Source: Nitrospinaceae bacterium
GTDB taxonomy: Bacteria > Nitrospinota > Nitrospinia > Nitrospinales > VA-1
DNA length: 21,607 bases
Assembly: GCA_029261435.1 (NCBI GenBank)
Contig: JAJDBI010000165.1
Span: forward strand, 1-21,607
Direction of reading: 5' to 3'
In this document: positions 7,216-14,458 of the stretch, piece by piece
Numbering within the stretch: position 1 is the stretch's first letter
Layout: each line of letters begins with the position of its first letter
Translations under genes and position numbers: made by a program
The notes under the pieces: model-generated
What the model was told of the DNA's origin: nothing
The model's database searches: none
The model's input: only the letters and a program-made list of their open reading frames with translations

Positions 7216-8478
7216 TTGCTGTTACGCGCCTTTCATGAAGGCGGCCAGGTCAATATCGAGATTATTGATGATGGCGGCGGAATAGACCCTGAAAAAATTA
7301 AAAATATTGCTCTCAGTAAGAATGTTATCACACAGGAACAAGCAGACAGAATGGGAGACCGGGAACTGGTCAACCTCATTTTTGCTGCGGGATTTTCTAC
7401 CGCTGAAAAAGTGACTAATGTGTCCGGGCGTGGTGTGGGAATGGATGTGGTCCGTACCAATATCGAAAAAATTGGTGGATCGGTGGATATCCAGAGTGTT
7501 CCTGGAAAAGGCACTACCTTGCGTGTGAAGATTCCTCTTACCCTGGCGATTATTCCAGCCTTGATCATCACAACGGCTGGTGAGCGTTATGCCATTCCAC
7601 AGGTGAACCTGCTTGAATTGGTGCGTCTTGATGGGGAGGAAGCTAAGAAGTCGATCGAACTGATTCAGGGTGCCCCGGTTTACCGATTGCGCGGAAACCT
7701 GCTTCCTTTAGTGTCTCTTAATGATGAATTGAAGGTAGCCAAAGAAGAAGAAAGTGAGGCTGTTAATATTGTTGTTCTGCATGCAGATGACCGGCAGTTT
7801 GGACTGGTGGTTGAGGGAATCAGCGATACTGAGGAAATTGTGGTTAAGCCTCTGGGCAAACAGCTCAAAGGAATTTCGGCATTTTCAGGAGCAACAATTA
7901 TGGGAGACGGAAAACTGGCACTGATTCTGGATGTCATGGGGCTTGCACAAAAGTCGCGTGTCATTGCAGAGCATCAGGAGAAATCTATTTCGAAGGAGGC
8001 AGCGTCTCAAGGTGCTGGAGGCGATCGTCAAACTCTGCTCATTTTTGGTTTGGAAAAGGATGATCGTATAGCGATACCGTTGTCTGAGGTTGCTCGTCTG
8101 GAAGAATTTAGACGTTCAGATGTGGAACGGTCAGGCGAGCAGGACGTGGTGCAATATCGCGGAGAAATTATGCCTCTGATTTATCTTAAAGAGGCCCTTC
8201 ATGTAGGTGGTGAAGAGAGGGACTCAGATAAAGAATTGATGCAGGCTGTTGTATTCACCAAAAATGACAGGAGTGTCGGGCTGATCGTGGAACGCATTAT
8301 CGATATTGTGGAAGAATCGGTAACGGTACAACGTGGGGCCAATCGTACGGGAGTACTGGGAACCATTGTTGTGCAAGATCGAGTAACTGACCTTCTTGAT
8401 GTGGAAAATGTTGTGCAAGCTGCAGATCCCAGTTTTCTGATAGAAACCAAAGAAGTCGCTTTAGTGGAGGAAGCCTGA
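7216..8478 (+). CDS. cheA: CheA C-terminal part: ATP-lid half of kinase domain and two CheW-like domains
   Basis: This continues the cheA frame after the in-frame stop. It holds the remaining ATP-binding motifs: DDGGGID (residue 555 of the full frame), GRGVGMD (608) and the GKGTTLRVKIPLTLAI segment. Two CheW-like regulatory domains follow, about residues 655-780 (AIPQVNLLELV, YRLRGNLLPLVSL, MGDGKLALILD) and 805-950 (AIPLSEVARLEEF, GEIMPLIYL, LGTIVVQDRVTDLLD). The nearest possible restart is TTG 7216, with AGAAGG just upstream, which is weak evidence for independent translation. It is more likely the tail of one 957-codon cheA. The doubled P5 domain is less usual. The stop is one base before the cheW ATG. 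Confidence 0.85.
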   Translation: MLLRAFHEGGQVNIEIIDDGGGIDPEKIKNIALSKNVITQEQADRMGDRELVNLIFAAGFSTAEKVTNVSGRGVGMDVVRTNIEKIGGSVDIQSVPGKGTTLRVKIPLTLAIIPALIITTAGERYAIPQVNLLELVRLDGEEAKKSIELIQGAPVYRLRGNLLPLVSLNDELKVAKEEESEAVNIVVLHADDRQFGLVVEGISDTEEIVVKPLGKQLKGISAFSGATIMGDGKLALILDVMGLAQKSRVIAEHQEKSISKEAASQGAGGDRQTLLIFGLEKDDRIAIPLSEVARLEEFRRSDVERSGEQDVVQYRGEIMPLIYLKEALHVGGEERDSDKELMQAVVFTKNDRSVGLIVERIIDIVEESVTVQRGANRTGVLGTIVVQDRVTDLLDVENVVQAADPSFLIETKEVALVEEA

Positions 8479-8479
8479 T

Positions 8480-8926
8480 ATGTCTGAGCAAAAACAATTT
8501 TGTACTTTTTATCTCGATAATCATATGTTTGGGGTAAAAGTTGAGCAGGTTCAGGAAGTTTTTCGTTACCAGGAAATGACCAAAGTTCCTCTGGCCCCTC
8601 CTGTAGTGCGTGGGTTGATAAACCTTCGTGGACAAATTATTACAGCGATTGATTTGAGACAGAGATTAGGGATGGAACCTCTTCCCGAAGACAAGTTGCC
8701 TATGAATGTGGTGGTGAGAACCAAAGATGGGGTGGTGAGCCTTCTGGTTGATGAAATTGCTGATGTCTTGGAAGTATCGGAGGAAACTCATGAACGACCT
8801 CCAGAAACCATTCCAAATGAAGTTCGGCAACTGGTGCTGGGTGTCTACAAATTATCAGGTAAATTGTTGTTGATTTTGGACTCTGAGAAAGCCGTGGATG
8901 TGAATGCCGGAGTTTTGGCGTCCTAG
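8480..8926 (+). CDS. cheW: Chemotaxis coupling protein CheW
   Basis: A 148-residue single CheW domain that links chemoreceptors to CheA at the membrane array. Family motifs are FGVKVEQVQEVFRYQEMTKVP, VRGLINLRGQIITAIDLRQRLG and a C-terminal ISGKLLLILD-like strand (LSGKLLLILDSEKAV). Its ATG follows the cheA stop by one base and uses the GTGGAGG inside the end of cheA as ribosome-binding site, so the two are translationally coupled. It is convergent with cheB, with 16 bp between the stop codons. Confidence 0.94.
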   Translation: MSEQKQFCTFYLDNHMFGVKVEQVQEVFRYQEMTKVPLAPPVVRGLINLRGQIITAIDLRQRLGMEPLPEDKLPMNVVVRTKDGVVSLLVDEIADVLEVSEETHERPPETIPNEVRQLVLGVYKLSGKLLLILDSEKAVDVNAGVLAS

Positions 8927-8942
8927 AATTCTTTCAGCCAGG

Positions 8943-10034
8943 TTAGAACCGTCCTACTTTTAATATTGAAGAGATTTTCTGGCCAATTTGGTTGAGAGGA
9001 AGAACTTCATCTGCTAAACCTGCCCGAGCTACAAAGCCGGGCATCCCCCAAACGACACTGCTTTCCTCATCCTGTACGATGACCTGGCCCCCTTTTTCCT
9101 TGATGTGTTCACAGCCAATCAATCCATCCGATCCCATTCCTGTTAAAATTACCGATAAAGTTTTGGCGCCATAAATTTCTGAAACGGAACGGAATAAAGG
9201 GTCTACTGCCGGTCTACATGAATTTTCCTGTGGACCTTGATTAGTTTGCAGATAAACTCCATCAGCTTTTTTCTCAAGAACCATATGAAAGTCTCCTGGC
9301 GCAATCCATACCTGTCCCGGTTTGATTTTTTCTCCGGCCTTTCCTTCCAGAACATCCAATGGAGATTTTGATGACAGCCTTTCGGCAAGAAGTTTTGTGA
9401 AGAACGGTGGCATGTGCTGAACCATAACAACGGGTACAGGCAGGTCACCTGGAAGGGTGGGGATGAGTTCTGCCAGAGCGTTGGGACCTCCGGTGGAAAC
9501 ACCAATCGCAAGAATATCTATTTTCTGCTGCAGGGTTTTTCTTGCTACCGCAGGTTTCTTGAATGGTGTCGATACTTTTGCTACAGGTTTAGGTACGAGT
9601 GTGGCAGGTTCTTCCACGCCCGCCTTTTTAGCACAAAACATTTTGATCTTGGGAATTAGCTCGTCCCGTATTCGCTGCATGGCCACCGATACACTTCCCA
9701 CGTTTGCGGGTTTGGTGACATAATCTGTAGCCCCAAGAGCAAGTGCTTCTAACGTTTTTGCCCCACCACGTTCAGTAAGTGTGCTGAACATTATTATTGG
9801 TAAGTGGGGGTATATTTTTCGTGCTTCAGCAAGTGTTTGAAGCCCGTCCATTTCCGGCATTTCAATATCCAGTGTCAGAATGTCGGGGTTAACTTGTGGA
9901 ATTTTCTGTAAGGCAATTTTCCCGTTGGCGGCGGTAGCGACTACATCAAGGTCGGGATCTCCACTTAGTGTGTCTGTAACAATTTTCCTGACAACAACTG
10001 CATCATCAACAACGAGAACCCTTATTTTTCGCAT
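8943..10034 (-). CDS. cheB: Chemotaxis protein-glutamate methylesterase CheB
   Basis: CheB removes methyl groups from (and can deamidate) receptor glutamates when phosphorylated by CheA. The 363-residue protein has an N-terminal receiver domain with D10, D11 and acceptor D56 in LTLDIEMPEMDG, a linker at about 135-165 rich in Lys, Pro and Ala, and a C-terminal esterase domain. The catalytic Ser is in GVSTGGPNAL, His in VMVQHMPPFFTKLLAERL and Asp in VILTGMGSDGLIG. It is on the opposite strand from the other che genes, and no cheR is seen. The ATG lacks a clear Shine-Dalgarno site; translation may be modest. Confidence 0.94.
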   Translation of the reverse strand: MRKIRVLVVDDAVVVRKIVTDTLSGDPDLDVVATAANGKIALQKIPQVNPDILTLDIEMPEMDGLQTLAEARKIYPHLPIIMFSTLTERGGAKTLEALALGATDYVTKPANVGSVSVAMQRIRDELIPKIKMFCAKKAGVEEPATLVPKPVAKVSTPFKKPAVARKTLQQKIDILAIGVSTGGPNALAELIPTLPGDLPVPVVMVQHMPPFFTKLLAERLSSKSPLDVLEGKAGEKIKPGQVWIAPGDFHMVLEKKADGVYLQTNQGPQENSCRPAVDPLFRSVSEIYGAKTLSVILTGMGSDGLIGCEHIKEKGGQVIVQDEESSVVWGMPGFVARAGLADEVLPLNQIGQKISSILKVGRF

Positions 10035-10065
10035 ATCAATATTTGGGGGTTTGGATAGAAGATAT

Positions 10066-10095
10066 TTAATAGTTTAATAAAGTCAAAAAAGTCAA
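10066..10095 (-). promoter_or_regulatory. Putative sigma70 promoter for cheB
   Basis: On the minus strand TTGACT (10090-10095), 18 bp and TATTAA (10066-10071). A second TTGACT lies in the spacer nine bases on, making a short direct repeat. The leader would be about 25 nt. Confidence 0.45.
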
Positions 10096-10269
10096 TGCTG
10101 TATACTGATTTACCTTAACCTAAAAGCATATGAATATCCAGCGGAATCATTTCCAGAAAACAAAAATCCCCATGCCGAAGCAGTTCGTTCTGCGGTAAGA
10201 TAATACTTAATCAGTTAACCACTTAGGTATACTGTTCTAATTAAAATTTATAGAAAGATTGTTTTTAAT

Positions 10270-10521
10270 ATGACTAGTCTAATCAATAAAGATGGTTTAC
10301 CCGTGTCAAATAATCCTAAAGCGATTCATGAAGAACTATTTCGCGGCACGGGCAGTGTGATGGGAGCCGGTGCCTCTATTTTTGTGCAAAATGAAAGTAT
10401 TACTGAAAAGTTTATTATGATTTCAAAAGATAATGGCTTGGAGGCGTCCACTGTACAACAATTTGTTGCGGGCCGTTATAAAGAAGCTCTGGCCTTGTTT
10501 CAAGAATGGTTGAAGGCTTGA
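10270..10521 (+). CDS. Small protein of unknown function, 83 residues
   Basis: I do not recognise this family. The protein is soluble in appearance, with no signal peptide or membrane segment. A Gly/Ala/Ser-rich stretch GTGSVMGAGASIF lies at about residues 26-38, and the C-terminal third (QFVAGRYKEALALFQEWLKA) looks helical and resembles a single TPR-like helix pair, though one is too few to call. Coding is supported by its position 18 bp before the ACT gene, its good codon pattern and TATACT at 10228-10233 as a possible -10. The ribosome-binding site is weak (AGAAAG). It probably shares a transcript with the ACT protein and peptide deformylase. Confidence 0.7.
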   Translation: MTSLINKDGLPVSNNPKAIHEELFRGTGSVMGAGASIFVQNESITEKFIMISKDNGLEASTVQQFVAGRYKEALALFQEWLKA

Positions 10522-10539
10522 TCAAAGGGAGAAAATGTA

Positions 10540-11064
10540 ATGGAAAACTGGTTGATGCTGACATTGGTAGGTAAAGACCGACCTGGGATAGTTGCTAAAA
10601 TCAGCCATGCCTTGTTTGACATGCAAGGAAACCTGGGCGAGGCATCGATGACCCGCCTTGGTGGAAACTTCACCATCATGCTTATGGTTTGCATCCCGGA
10701 AAGTCAAACTGCGGTTCAGAATAAACTTCAACAAATATGTGATGAGTTGGGTTTGTTTTTTCACTTGGACGCTATTGAAGCAGGTCTACACCGACATATA
10801 GAACCTGATGTGCGAATCAGTGTTCACGGTGCAGATCAGGCCGGTATCGTTGCCCGTGCCACCGATGTGTTGAATAAAGCCGGGTTGAATATTCTTAACC
10901 TTGAATCGGATGTAGGAGGTAGCTCAGAGAGCCCCGTGTATGTTATGCATATCGAAGGGGTTGCTGGTAAAGGATTTGATGCTGTGGACAAAGCTCTGCA
11001 AGCGCTGGCCCGCGAAAATGATGTGACAGCCAGCATGACTCCCATTGACACTATGGTGGGATAG
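10540..11064 (+). CDS. Double-ACT-domain protein, GcvR-like
   Basis: The protein is 174 residues with two ACT domains, roughly 4-75 (LTLVGKDRPGIVAKISHALFDMQGN) and 90-168 (ISVHGADQAGIVARATDVLNKAGLNI). This is the layout of GcvR, the glycine cleavage repressor accessory protein that acts by binding GcvA rather than DNA. The family also occurs widely without gcv genes, as a presumed amino-acid sensor, and no gcv gene is in view. AAGGGAGA precedes the ATG. The deformylase start follows its stop by two bases. Confidence 0.85.
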   Translation: MENWLMLTLVGKDRPGIVAKISHALFDMQGNLGEASMTRLGGNFTIMLMVCIPESQTAVQNKLQQICDELGLFFHLDAIEAGLHRHIEPDVRISVHGADQAGIVARATDVLNKAGLNILNLESDVGGSSESPVYVMHIEGVAGKGFDAVDKALQALARENDVTASMTPIDTMVG

Positions 11065-11066
11065 TC

Positions 11067-11576
11067 ATGGCTCTGCTGAGTATTCTGGTTTACCCGGATG
11101 AAAAACTCAAACGAGTCTCCCTGCCTGTTAAAGAACTTTCTGAAGACATAAATAGTTTTATAGCGGACCTGGAAGAAACATTTCGCTCTTTTCCCGGATG
11201 TGTGGGAATTGCGGCCCCTCAGGTTGGTCGATTTGAAAGAATTGTGATGGTAGATATTTCCCATAAGCCCAAGCATGTCAATCACGGGTTTCTGGTGTTG
11301 ATCAACCCAGAGATCACGTTTTGCGAAGGAAGTAGTTTGGGAAGAGAGGGATGTCTTTCGGTTCCAGATTATACCGGTAAAGTTGAGAGGGCAAAATCCA
11401 TTACCCTGAAAGCTTTGAACCAAATGGGTGAAAAGCTGGAATTTCAGATGTCGGGTTACGAAGCTCGTGCTGTTCAGCACGAGATTGACCACTTGGATGG
11501 AAAGTTGTTTCTAGATCGGTTGGTCAGTCGGCGAAATGCCTTGAGTAAAAGGATTGAGACACCTGCCAGCCCCTGA
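11067..11576 (+). CDS. def: Peptide deformylase
   Basis: This enzyme removes the formyl group from the initiator methionine of new proteins and is normally essential. The three family motifs are present: GIAAPQVG (G47-G54; the first position of the usual GxGIAAPQ is altered to CVGIAAPQ), EGCLSVP with metal ligand C96, and HEIDH with ligands H138 and H142 and catalytic E139. Length, 169 residues, is usual. It follows the ACT gene by two bases with no separate Shine-Dalgarno site, so translation is probably coupled. The usual partner fmt is not next to it. Downstream, a short CTGCT/AGCAG stem lies before the convergent lipoprotein gene, too weak to call a terminator. Confidence 0.95.
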   Translation: MALLSILVYPDEKLKRVSLPVKELSEDINSFIADLEETFRSFPGCVGIAAPQVGRFERIVMVDISHKPKHVNHGFLVLINPEITFCEGSSLGREGCLSVPDYTGKVERAKSITLKALNQMGEKLEFQMSGYEARAVQHEIDHLDGKLFLDRLVSRRNALSKRIETPASP

Positions 11577-11607
11577 AACTACCTGCTCGATAAAAGCAGA
11601 TCTTAGG

Positions 11608-12702
11608 TTACTGACCTATAGGCAGTGTGAGGAGCGGGGCAGTGTCTTTTATCTTACCGGCCTGCAAAGAAAAAATCTGAGCCAGGAGGGAAAACGTAGA
11701 TTTGGATGACAAGTCCGAATCGTCAATATAAAACCAGGTTCCTCGATAGTAAATGGACTTGGAATCTGCTTGAGGATTTTCAGAAAGAGAACTTATTTTC
11801 AACAAGTCGCCGGTGACTTCCTTCCAGTCAAAAATTTTTCCATCAGATGTTTTGGTCTGGGTGACTTTACCCTGTAAAACATCTTCCTTTGGCACTTCTA
11901 CTGCCTGGGAAAGATAAAACATGATACCCAAAAGGGAACGGGTGACAACTTGAATCTGGTATCCCGGGTCGGAGATTGAAAAAGTTAGCACATAACGATC
12001 TCTGTCAGGATTAAGGTTCATGACCCTGGCAAATTCTCGAGTTCTTTCAGTATTTTTTTCCCCGATATGAAGAACCAATTGGGATCCATTGCCCGACTCT
12101 TGATATGAAAGATCTAGAACATCATCAACCTGCCATGCCCTTAATACTTTTATTGCGGCGGCGAATTCTTTAAATTGAGGTGCAAGGACGGGTGTGGGGC
12201 CGGATGCACCTGGAGCATTTTTGAGGTGATTCATACGCTGAAAGCACAACCGAAATATTCTCTCGATACTCCAACCGGAATGATATAGAAGAACGATCGT
12301 CTGCAAGGGAAGTGGTGATAACACTCTTTGGATAAACCGGTCTCCCTGTAATGGGGAATAAGTCACTGTTGGTTTTTCTGTCATGCCTACGCTCCCACCC
12401 AAACCAAAGAGTCCACTGACTCCATCCTGTAAAGTGGCACTGGCATTAGCGCTACTTGACAGGCTGAATTGGGATGCCACGCTGCTCACTTCCATAAAAA
12501 AAGGTGTGTCCCGGTATTTGAGTCGGACCAGGTTTAGTAAAAGTTGTTCGTCGTTGGTTCTTTGAACTGCCTGATTATAGTTGCTTCTCTCGCTTTTCAA
12601 AGTTGTTGGACCGAGATTCACACAACCCATGAGTGATAACGGGAGTATTACGATGAAACAAAGAAGAAACGACGTTTGTGAAAAGGAATAGCGTAGGTTC
12701 AT
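11608..12702 (-). CDS. Large lipoprotein of unknown function
   Basis: A 364-residue precursor with a signal peptide ending in the lipobox LMGC, so Cys27 would be lipidated. Val at +2 fits export to the outer membrane. The mature N-terminus carries a conserved-looking stretch, YNQAVQRTNDEQLLLNLVRLKYRDTPFF, followed by a low-complexity Ser/Ala region (SLSSSANASATL) and a Gly-rich turn. I recall similar lipoproteins of no assigned function in other Gram-negatives but can name no domain. The gene starts five bases after the mechanosensitive channel stop and has no ribosome-binding site of its own, so it depends on that upstream gene. No transmembrane segment is seen besides the signal peptide. 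Confidence 0.85.
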   Translation of the reverse strand: MNLRYSFSQTSFLLCFIVILPLSLMGCVNLGPTTLKSERSNYNQAVQRTNDEQLLLNLVRLKYRDTPFFMEVSSVASQFSLSSSANASATLQDGVSGLFGLGGSVGMTEKPTVTYSPLQGDRFIQRVLSPLPLQTIVLLYHSGWSIERIFRLCFQRMNHLKNAPGASGPTPVLAPQFKEFAAAIKVLRAWQVDDVLDLSYQESGNGSQLVLHIGEKNTERTREFARVMNLNPDRDRYVLTFSISDPGYQIQVVTRSLLGIMFYLSQAVEVPKEDVLQGKVTQTKTSDGKIFDWKEVTGDLLKISSLSENPQADSKSIYYRGTWFYIDDSDLSSKSTFSLLAQIFSLQAGKIKDTAPLLTLPIGQ

Positions 12703-12707
12703 GAAAA

Positions 12708-13790
12708 TCAGTTTTGGGTTTCAGAAATTTTCGTTGTTTCCTGCTGAGCCAAATGAATGGTTGACGTGGGGAAAGCGGCCTCTGCTCCATTGTCTGTAAT
12801 AATTTTTAATATTTTTAAAAGAATATCCTGTTTGATAACGTGATACTTTTCCCAGTTTGTAGTTTTGGTGAAAGTATAGATAAAAAAATCAAGTGAGGAA
12901 GGAGCAAAGCTGTTGAAGTTGACCATCAAGGTGTTAGTGGCATCTATTTCAGGATGATTGGTTAACATTTTCTTAACCTGATCCGTTATCACTTCCATTT
13001 TATCTGCGTCATCATAGCGAATGCCGATGGTTTCATTGATTCTCCGGTTCTGCATGCGAGAAGGGTTTTCCACTGCGATCTGCGAAAATACTGCATTGGG
13101 AATATAGAGAGGACGCTTATCGAAGGTTCTTATCATAGTGACTCGCCAGCCTACTTTTTCAACAACGCCTTCAATTTCTCGATCAGGAGATCGTACCCAG
13201 TCCCCAACTGCGAAAGGACGGTCCAGATATATAAAGAGTCCGCCGAAAAAATTTGATAGAAGATCTTTGGCCGCAAAGCCAATGGCTATACCTCCGACAC
13301 CTCCAAAAGCCAGGACACCGGAAATGCTAAATCCGAGTGTTTGCAATATCATCAAAGCGGCTGTGATGACAACGGATATACGGGCCAGTTTTGATATGCC
13401 GTCCAGCGTGGTTGGGTCAACATCCTTTCCACTCGTTAAATAATTCGTTTCGGTGTGGCGGATGGAAAGAACTAAAAACCAGGCGAGGGCGGCAATAATA
13501 CTTGCATCGCGTAAGGGAGACAAGGCCTCCAAAATCACTGCTCCAGTGGCCTTTTGGATGATATCGCCAGCGAAGGCAATGCTCGTTACCCAGATAATGG
13601 CACTGAAAGGACGAGGAACGGATTGCAGAAGAGCGTCATCCCATTTGTTTGGAGTTAGTTTTGATTTTTCTGCTAAGGATTTAAAAACCCTCTTCTGGAA
13701 TAAATTCGCAATCAAGGCTACGAATATGACCAGAAAAGCCTGAAATATATATGTGTTTTCCTGGGTTAACAATTGCTTGAAATCCATCAT
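12708..13790 (-). CDS. MscS-family mechanosensitive channel
   Basis: A 360-residue membrane protein of the small-conductance mechanosensitive channel family, which vents solutes when membrane tension rises. There are about four hydrophobic helices in residues 1-170. The pore-lining and beta-domain signature is clear at VLAFGGVGGIAIGFAAKDLLSNFFGGLFIYLDRPFAVGDWV, followed by the cytoplasmic beta domain VEGVVEKVGW-type segment (EIEGVVEKVGWRVTMIRTFD) and the C-terminal alpha-beta domain. The extra N-terminal helices make it more like YnaI/YbdG than MscS itself. AAGGA lies ten bases upstream of the ATG. It is cotranscribed with the lipoprotein gene. Confidence 0.92.
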   Translation of the reverse strand: MMDFKQLLTQENTYIFQAFLVIFVALIANLFQKRVFKSLAEKSKLTPNKWDDALLQSVPRPFSAIIWVTSIAFAGDIIQKATGAVILEALSPLRDASIIAALAWFLVLSIRHTETNYLTSGKDVDPTTLDGISKLARISVVITAALMILQTLGFSISGVLAFGGVGGIAIGFAAKDLLSNFFGGLFIYLDRPFAVGDWVRSPDREIEGVVEKVGWRVTMIRTFDKRPLYIPNAVFSQIAVENPSRMQNRRINETIGIRYDDADKMEVITDQVKKMLTNHPEIDATNTLMVNFNSFAPSSLDFFIYTFTKTTNWEKYHVIKQDILLKILKIITDNGAEAAFPTSTIHLAQQETTKISETQN

Positions 13791-13830
13791 CAGTATGTTT
13801 TCCTTTTAGTCCGTCACTGATGCTAAAAGT

Positions 13831-13860
13831 ATCATATTTCAAAGGGTTAAGAAATCTAAA
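13831..13860 (-). promoter_or_regulatory. Putative promoter for the mscS-lipoprotein pair
   Basis: On the minus strand TTTAGA (13855-13860), 18 bp and TATGAT (13831-13836), about 40 bp upstream of the channel ATG. Confidence 0.4.
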
Positions 13861-13890
13861 TACTAATGCATTGATTATTGGTTCTGATTT

Positions 13891-13920
13891 TTGTAATGTC
13901 TGTATTCGCACTACTATATA
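13891..13920 (+). promoter_or_regulatory. Putative promoter for the CBS-domain gene
   Basis: TTGTAA (13891-13896), 18 bp and TATATA (13915-13920). The start of transcription would be near 13927, giving a leader of only about 20 nt that contains the GAAAGGGG ribosome-binding site. Confidence 0.45.
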
Positions 13921-13947
13921 GAAAGTTTTGGAAAGGGGATTTTTAAT

Positions 13948-14340
13948 ATGGATCCAGTCAGCGAGTATATGGTTAGAGCGATTAAGGAGGTTGATGCTGG
14001 GGCTTCCGTTAAGGATGCTGCAAAAAAGTTGAGCGATTTTGGTATCGGCTCATTGTTGGTAAAAAAAGACGGTAGTTACATTGGAATGGTTTCAGAGCAA
14101 GAAATCACCCGCCAGTTGGTGGCAGTTGATAGAGACCCAAACAGTACCATTGTGAGCGATATAATGAATACTGATATTGACTATATTGATCAAGGTGAAA
14201 TCATGACCAGAGCCATTGCTGTAATGAGGGAGAAAAGGCTCCGTTATCTGGTAGTCCGGGATGGAGAAACTGTGAAAGGAATTCTTTCAGTGAAGGACTT
14301 GCTGGTCTATTATGAAAAATGGTTTGAGTTAACGCTTTAA
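13948..14340 (+). CDS. Two-CBS-domain protein
   Basis: The 130-residue protein consists of a pair of CBS domains (a Bateman module) and nothing else. Domain one is about residues 8-62 (DAAKKLSDFGIGSLLVKKDGSYIGMVSEQEI), domain two about 72-125 (MTRAIAVMREKRLRYLVVRDGETVKGILSVKDLL). Such modules bind adenosine nucleotides and often regulate a partner, but the partner is not identifiable here. A strong ribosome-binding sequence, GAAAGGGG, precedes the ATG. The gene is alone, divergent from mscS and convergent with the small unit at 14350-14562. Confidence 0.92.
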   Translation: MDPVSEYMVRAIKEVDAGASVKDAAKKLSDFGIGSLLVKKDGSYIGMVSEQEITRQLVAVDRDPNSTIVSDIMNTDIDYIDQGEIMTRAIAVMREKRLRYLVVRDGETVKGILSVKDLLVYYEKWFELTL

Positions 14341-14349
14341 AGAAAGCAT

Positions 14350-14379
14350 AAAAAAACGCCCCGCTTATTCAGCGGGGCG
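14350..14379 (-). terminator. Intrinsic terminator for minus-strand transcription
   Basis: A perfect 9-bp GC-rich stem, CGCCCCGCT (14357-14365) with AGCGGGGCG (14371-14379), around a five-base loop. Seven As on its left (14350-14356) become seven Us on a minus-strand transcript, which is the canonical arrangement. The right side (CTATTA) is not U-rich, so it is a poor terminator for the CBS gene. Confidence 0.85.
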
Positions 14380-14392
14380 CTATTAAAGCACA

Positions 14393-14437
14393 GGAGCTTC
14401 CGTTAACTTGGGGTTAACAAATTTCTCCGGAAGCTCC
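14393..14437 (-). repeat. Bulged hairpin: 10-bp stem enclosing a second stem
   Basis: GGAGCTTCCG (14393-14402) and CGGAAGCTCC (14428-14437) are perfect complements. Between them GTTAAC occurs twice (14402-14407 and 14413-14418) and pairs as an inner hairpin with a five-base loop, leaving the stretch 14419-14427 as a one-sided bulge. The last codons and stop of the 14-codon ORF lie in it. Confidence 0.7.
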
Positions 14438-14458
14438 CTGGGTACTGTCAGATATCAT
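14414..14458 (-). CDS. Possible 14-residue micropeptide
   Basis: ATG at 14458 reads MISDSTQGASGEIC then TAA. Seven bases before the ATG is GGAGG, part of AAGGAGGTGATCC, the full complement of the 16S rRNA 3' end and the strongest ribosome-binding site in the window. Two shorter ORFs lie just upstream in a chain: MPMAL, whose TGA overlaps the ATG of MTNTLRRR (14463-14489), whose own TGA lies within the ribosome-binding site. I cannot assign a function. Such a short ORF may be chance; the ribosome-binding site is what supports it. Confidence 0.35.
   Translation of the reverse strand: MISDSTQGASGEIC

Noticed and set aside
10836..11492. A 218-codon open frame on the minus strand across the ACT and deformylase genes
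   Set aside because: It is antisense to two clear genes, has no recognisable domain or ribosome-binding site, and its composition follows from the opposite strand.
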